Part shown: positions 8,209-10,686 of the stretch, one piece after another
Numbering within the stretch: the first letter of the stretch is position 1
How the letters are laid out: each line of letters starts with the position of its first letter
Source: Rubrivivax sp.
Lineage (GTDB): Bacteria; Pseudomonadota; Gammaproteobacteria; Burkholderiales; Burkholderiaceae_C
Assembly: GCA_020851615.1 (NCBI GenBank)
Contig: JADZCL010000269.1
Location: 1 to 10,686, forward strand
Direction of reading: 5' to 3'
DNA length: 10,686 nt
Notes under the pieces: model-generated
What the model saw: only the letters and a program-made list of their open reading frames with translations
Database searches by the model: none
Told to the model about the DNA's origin: nothing
Translations under genes and position numbers: made by a program

Positions 8209-9432
8209 TCAGACGCGGATCGCCTGCGCCGGATCCAGCCGCGCCGCGCTGCGGGCGGGCGCCACCGCAGCCAGCATGCCCGCCACGGTGGCGATCAGCG
8301 GCACCGCCAGCGCCAGATCCCAGCCCAGCGTGACGACGAACAGCGGCTGCCCGTCACTGCCGCGCACAAAGGTCGAGAAGCCCCACAGCAGCACCATCGC
8401 CAGCAGGACCCCCAGCAGCGAGCCGACCATGCCCACCAGCGCCCCCTGCACCAGGAAGACCTGCGTCATCTGCGCCCGCGTGGCGCCCATTGCGCGCAGG
8501 ATGCCGATTTCCTTGCGCTTGTGCGCAACACTGACCATCAGCACACTGGCAATGCCCAGCACCACGACGAGCGTCATGAAGAAGCGGATCAGCCCGGTGC
8601 TGACTCCTTGCGCGTTGAGCGCCGACAGCAGTTGTGCATTGGTCTCCATCCAGCTCTCGACCTGCAGCCCCAGCCGCTGCGACGCGCGCCTGGCGACGCG
8701 GTCGGCGGCAAACGGGTCGGCGACGGTCGCCCACACCTGGGTCACGCCACCGGGTATGCCCAGCAGGTTTTGCGCCGCGCCGTGGTTGACGAAGACGCTG
8801 CGCCGGTTCAACTCGCGGTTGCCCAGGTCCAGCAAGCCGGCGATCTTGACGGTGTCACCCGCGCCGTGGCCGCTCTGCAGCACGATGCGGTCGCCCAGCC
8901 CGACGCCCAGATCCTCGGCCAGTTGCAGGCCCACGAGCGCTTCGCCCGCGGCCACGCGCGCCGCGCCGCGCACGAGGGCGGACCGCAGCGAGACGATGCG
9001 GTCGTAGCCGTCCAGGTCGATTCCCGACAGCGTCACCGAACGGCTGGCCTCGCCGCGCAGCGCCAGCACCGCACCGCTGACGACTGCGGTCACCGCCTTC
9101 ACCTCGGGCAGGTCGGCCAGCGCCTGCTGCACCGCCGGCCAGCCGTCGATCGTGCGCGGTCGCTGCGCACGGGCCTGCACCTCGCGCAGCACGCGCGTCG
9201 CGCCATCCGCAGTCAGGCTGGGCAGCGAGCGCTGCTCGGGCGGCTGCACGACCAGATGCGGCTGTGTGCCCAGCGTGCGCCGCAGCGTGTTGCCCTGCAG
9301 CCCCGTGATCAGGGCCGAGACGTAGGACACCACCGCCACACCGGCGGCCACGCCGATGACGATGAGCAGCGTCTGCAGGCGACCCTCGCGCAGGAAGCGC
9401 AGCGCCACGGTGGGGGCAAATCCCGGCGACAT
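8209..9432 (-). CDS. LolC/MacB-type ABC transporter permease (MacB_PCD + FtsX domains)
   Basis: The 407-residue inner-membrane protein has the four-helix type VII ABC plan: TM1 at about 22-44, a periplasmic domain at about 45-279, and TM2-4 at about 280-303, 325-352 and 372-392. The segment KRKEIGILRAMGATRAQM (305-322) between TM2 and TM3 is the conserved ATPase-coupling region. The run WMETNAQLLSAL before TM2 is LolC/LolE-like. Unlike MacB, the ATPase is a separate gene, 9 bases downstream. The ATG at 9430-9432 has AGG seven bases upstream and lies 21 bases after the adaptor stop. In this class the permease uses ATP hydrolysis to move material held in the periplasm, acting with an adaptor and usually an outer-membrane channel; the cargo here is unknown. 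Confidence 0.9.
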   Translation of the reverse strand: MSPGFAPTVALRFLREGRLQTLLIVIGVAAGVAVVSYVSALITGLQGNTLRRTLGTQPHLVVQPPEQRSLPSLTADGATRVLREVQARAQRPRTIDGWPAVQQALADLPEVKAVTAVVSGAVLALRGEASRSVTLSGIDLDGYDRIVSLRSALVRGAARVAAGEALVGLQLAEDLGVGLGDRIVLQSGHGAGDTVKIAGLLDLGNRELNRRSVFVNHGAAQNLLGIPGGVTQVWATVADPFAADRVARRASQRLGLQVESWMETNAQLLSALNAQGVSTGLIRFFMTLVVVLGIASVLMVSVAHKRKEIGILRAMGATRAQMTQVFLVQGALVGMVGSLLGVLLAMVLLWGFSTFVRGSDGQPLFVVTLGWDLALAVPLIATVAGMLAAVAPARSAARLDPAQAIRV

Positions 9433-9453
9433 TGCGGTGCCTGCGTTCGTCTG

Positions 9454-10686
9454 TCAGCGACCGATGGCCTGCAGGGCACTGCCCACGCCTTGCCCCGCCT
9501 GGGCACTCGACCCGGCGGGCGCGGCCGTATCCGCCCCCACGGGCCCGCGCTCCTGCAGCGGGCGTGCGCGCTGCCCGGGCTGGCGCGTCGCATCCAGCAC
9601 CACCTGCTCGCCCTCGCGCAGCCCTTGCAGAACCTCGATGTCGCTCACGCCGCGCACGCCGGTGCGCACGGCACGCGCCTCGATGCGCCCATCGTCGAGC
9701 ACCAGCAGCGTCTGCGGCCCGCGCAAGGCCTCGGCGGGCACGACCAGCGTCTGCTCACGGCGCGCAGTGACGATCTCGACCGAGACGGTGAGGTCGTCGC
9801 GCAGGAAGTCCGGCGGGTCCGGCAGCGCGAACTTGACTTCGATCGCGCCACGTTGCGCGTCCACGAGCGGGGCGATGGAGGCAATGCGTGCCGGGAAAGG
9901 CCGCGCCGGGTAGGCATCGGCGAGCACGCTGGCGCCCTGCCCCACGGCCAATCGGCCGAGGAACTTCTCGTCGACCAGCGCCACCAGTTCGGCCGGCTGA
10001 CGCAAGGCCAGCTCGGCCACCCGCGTTCCGGGCTGCACGATCTGGCCGGGTTCGACCAGGCGTTGCAGCAGCAGTGCCGGCGCCGGTGCCAGCACGCGAG
10101 CCTGGGCCAGGCGCGCCCGGGCTGCCGCCACGCCGGCCTCGGCCTCGCGCACGCGCAGTTGCACCTGCGCCAGTTCGGCGCCGCTCTCGTTGGCCTGCTG
10201 CTGCGTGCGTGCCGCGCGCCACTGTGCCTGCGCAACCTCGGCCACACGGCGCACCTCGTCCAGCCGCGCCTGACCGATGAAGCCCTGCGCGAACAAGGCC
10301 TCGCTGCGCTCGCGCTCGCGTGCCGCGGCGGCCGCATTGGCCTCAGCCTGCGCGCTCTGCTGCGCAGCCACCGGCACGGCGAGCTGCTGCTGCACGAGCA
10401 GGCCCGCACGGGCGCTGGCCAGCGCCGCCTCGGCCTGCTGCAGCGCTGCGGCCCATTCCGCATCCTCGAGCTGCACGACGAGCTCACCGGCCTGCAAGGC
10501 GGCGCCTTCACGCCGCGGCACGGCGGCCACGCGTCCGGTCAGCGTGGCGCCCAGGAAGACGCGCGTCGGGCTGGCCACACGGGCACTGACGACCACGGTC
10601 TGCACGAGCGGCACCCGGCGCGCCTGGACAACCGGCACTGCAGGCGCACGCATCCACGCGAACGCGGCGGCGCCGGCCAGGAGCAG
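9454..10686 (-). CDS. HlyD/MacA-type periplasmic adaptor (membrane fusion protein), N-terminus cut by window edge
   Basis: The frame is open to the window end, giving 410 visible residues. An ATG at 10651-10653 exists, but in-frame upstream codons encode a hydrophobic LLLAGAAAFAW, the end of a signal or anchor helix, so the true start is beyond the window. Counted from the edge, a lipoyl half lies at about 43-76, an Ala/Gln/Arg-rich helical hairpin at 75-199, the second lipoyl half at 200-226 (EPGQIVQPG), a beta-barrel at 228-306 and a membrane-proximal part to about 366, then an Ala/Gly/Gln-rich tail. In the second lipoyl half the usual AP-F-D-G turn reads APAPALLL, a modest departure. The adaptor bridges inner-membrane permease and outer-membrane channel. 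RND pumps use the same fold, but the next two genes are an ABC permease and ATPase. Confidence 0.9.
   Translation of the reverse strand: MLLAGAAAFAWMRAPAVPVVQARRVPLVQTVVVSARVASPTRVFLGATLTGRVAAVPRREGAALQAGELVVQLEDAEWAAALQQAEAALASARAGLLVQQQLAVPVAAQQSAQAEANAAAAARERERSEALFAQGFIGQARLDEVRRVAEVAQAQWRAARTQQQANESGAELAQVQLRVREAEAGVAAARARLAQARVLAPAPALLLQRLVEPGQIVQPGTRVAELALRQPAELVALVDEKFLGRLAVGQGASVLADAYPARPFPARIASIAPLVDAQRGAIEVKFALPDPPDFLRDDLTVSVEIVTARREQTLVVPAEALRGPQTLLVLDDGRIEARAVRTGVRGVSDIEVLQGLREGEQVVLDATRQPGQRARPLQERGPVGADTAAPAGSSAQAGQGVGSALQAIGR

Overview
The window is very GC-rich with short gaps between genes. Its protein families and the tsaE-amiC pair point to a betaproteobacterium, most likely Burkholderiales; this placement is inferred from family resemblance and gene order, with no search run. 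Ten coding regions are supported, two of them cut by the window edges. They cover nearly the whole window. The only sizeable gene-free gap is the 199-base divergent spacer at 6776-6974. No tRNA, rRNA, CRISPR array, transposase or integrase was seen.

Layout. (1) 1-1523, plus strand: the end of tsaE (tRNA t6A synthesis ATPase), then amiC, an exported N-acetylmuramoyl-L-alanine amidase whose GTG start overlaps the tsaE stop. (2) 1537-3363, minus strand, convergent with amiC: an MbcA/ParS/Xre-type antitoxin, a RES-domain toxin (NAD+-degrading family) with its Arg, Glu and Ser residues intact, and a DUF1624 membrane protein (heparan-alpha-glucosaminide N-acetyltransferase-like) whose ATG overlaps the toxin stop codon as ATGA. 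A sigma70-like promoter (TTGTGG, 17 bases, TATATT) sits in a small AT-rich island just before the antitoxin and runs into the last codons of the next gene. (3) 3411-6775, minus strand: a thiolase followed 2 bases later by a FadJ-like hydratase/dehydrogenase, which together perform the last three steps of a beta-oxidation cycle. (4) 6975-7478, plus strand, divergent from the thiolase: a YigI-family acyl-CoA thioesterase. (5) 7489-10686, minus strand: a periplasmic adaptor (N-terminus off the window), a LolC/MacB-type permease and a LolD-type ATPase, forming an ABC export system. It converges on yigI at a perfect 8-bp hairpin.

How the parts work together. Thiolase, FadJ-like protein and YigI form an acyl-CoA module that degrades acyl-CoAs and releases acyl groups from trapped ones. 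The adaptor, permease and ATPase form one transporter. The most unusual unit is the antitoxin-toxin-membrane protein cassette. The toxin-antitoxin pair belongs to a known class, but a membrane acyltransferase-like protein translationally coupled to a RES toxin is not an arrangement I know as standard and is the best candidate here for something undescribed.
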